From CAZGQY01 sp964528035 (lineage in GTDB: Bacteria > Pseudomonadota > Gammaproteobacteria > Methylococcales > UBA1147), in the NCBI GenBank assembly GCA_964528035.1, contig CAZGQY010000093.1, positions 1-15,979 of the forward strand: 15,979 nt of DNA, read 5' to 3'. Every line of letters begins with the position of its first letter. Within the stretch, counting starts at the first letter, position 1. This document shows, in pieces, positions 15,562-15,979 of the stretch. The translations under genes were made by a program, and so were the position numbers. The notes under the pieces are model-generated. The model saw only the letters and a list, made by a program, of their open reading frames with translations, was not told where the DNA came from and searched no databases.

Positions 15562-15932
15562 TGAACCGGGGTGAATATCGTTTTTCACCACTGGCAGAAA
15601 TACAACTTGATGCGTCATGGGATTACAGTTTTCGCCGTTTCGGCAAACAGCAGGCAGATAGGTATCTTGACGGGCTATTTTCCGCTGTTGAAGAAGTCGC
15701 CGCCAACGGACGGTATCTGGGTTTGGCTCCCAAACGGGTTCCGCCCGATTTAATAGGCGAAATTACAACACGTCCTATCCTATATATTCGCTATGGGAAG
15801 CATTACCTTTACTTGCGTGATCTATTGAACGGCGGGATTGGTGTGGTGTGTATTCTGGGTGACCGCATGGATACCCCACGGCGATTGAAAGAGAATCTTT
15901 TCTCTCCCACGTCGAAAATAGATGATGCTTAG
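15561..15932 (+). CDS. ParE/RelE-superfamily toxin
   Basis: This is a probable type II toxin paired with the ParD-like protein before it. It has 123 aa. The N-terminal FSPLAEIQLDASWDYSFRRFGKQQADRYLDGL (8-39) is the ParE-type strand plus helical hairpin, with SAVEEVAANG in the second helix. The middle strand RPILYIRYGKHYLYLRD (71-87) and the final VVCILGDRMDTPRRL (95-109) correspond to the family's last strands and its MD...L ending. The usual His in the ILH block is Gly here, and a 14-residue tail follows. ParE proteins act on gyrase and RelE proteins on mRNA at the ribosome. The MD...L ending favours ParE but the target cannot be read. There is no Shine-Dalgarno, so translation probably depends on the antitoxin gene. 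Confidence 0.8.
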   Translation: MNRGEYRFSPLAEIQLDASWDYSFRRFGKQQADRYLDGLFSAVEEVAANGRYLGLAPKRVPPDLIGEITTRPILYIRYGKHYLYLRDLLNGGIGVVCILGDRMDTPRRLKENLFSPTSKIDDA

Positions 15933-15950
15933 GAGCGAGGTTTTAATAAT

Positions 15951-15979
15951 ATGCGAAAGATTGACGCAGGATTATTGTT
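15951..15979 (+). CDS. Possible start of a further gene, cut by the window edge
   Basis: An ATG 18 nt after the toxin stop has GAGG 10 nt upstream and stays open for 9 codons (MRKIDAGLL) to the end. It may be a third gene of the same transcript. Too little is present to say what it is or to be sure it is real. Confidence 0.3.

Overview
This window comes from a gammaproteobacterial chromosome with moderate GC (mid-40s percent by eye). The gene order mnmG-rsmG-parA-parB-atpIBEFHAGDC-glmU-glmS is the conserved order of Pseudomonas and related marine gammaproteobacteria. AtpE carries the pseudomonad-type sequence around the proton-binding Asp (GLLDAVTMIGVG), and AtpA, AtpD, GlmS and GlmU match the gammaproteobacterial lengths almost residue for residue. 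The genus cannot be read from the sequence. A Pseudomonadales/Oceanospirillales/Cellvibrionales-like lineage is the best guess.

Almost everything lies on the minus strand, so the biological order runs from high to low coordinates. At 15061-10633 are mnmG and rsmG (tRNA and 16S rRNA modification) and parA-parB (chromosome partition). A good sigma70 promoter with an A/T tract upstream sits in the 168-nt gap before atpI (10492-10538). It is followed by the complete nine-gene F1Fo ATP synthase operon: atpI, then Fo a, c, b, then F1 delta, alpha, gamma, beta, epsilon (10464-3602). The operon ends at a very strong intrinsic terminator (3534-3579). After a 230-nt gap come glmU and glmS (3308-109), tightly coupled. 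They make and activate glucosamine for UDP-GlcNAc, the precursor of peptidoglycan and LPS.

The right end differs. Divergent from mnmG, on the plus strand, is a two-gene toxin-antitoxin module: a ribbon-helix-helix ParD-like antitoxin and a ParE/RelE-fold toxin joined by a TAATG overlap (15295-15932). It has its own promoter and a palindrome at the predicted transcription start. A further plus-strand start appears at the very edge. In the ancestral order mnmE would lie upstream of mnmG, so the neighbourhood is rearranged or carries an insertion here.

Several starts were reassigned from context: GlmS to the Met-Cys start at 1938, AtpC to 4021, AtpI to a GTG at 10464, ParA to 12359 and the antitoxin to 15295. 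Most of the window is ordinary, well-conserved core genome. The accessory interest is concentrated in the last 1 kb. No oriC, parS, rRNA, tRNA or CRISPR was found.
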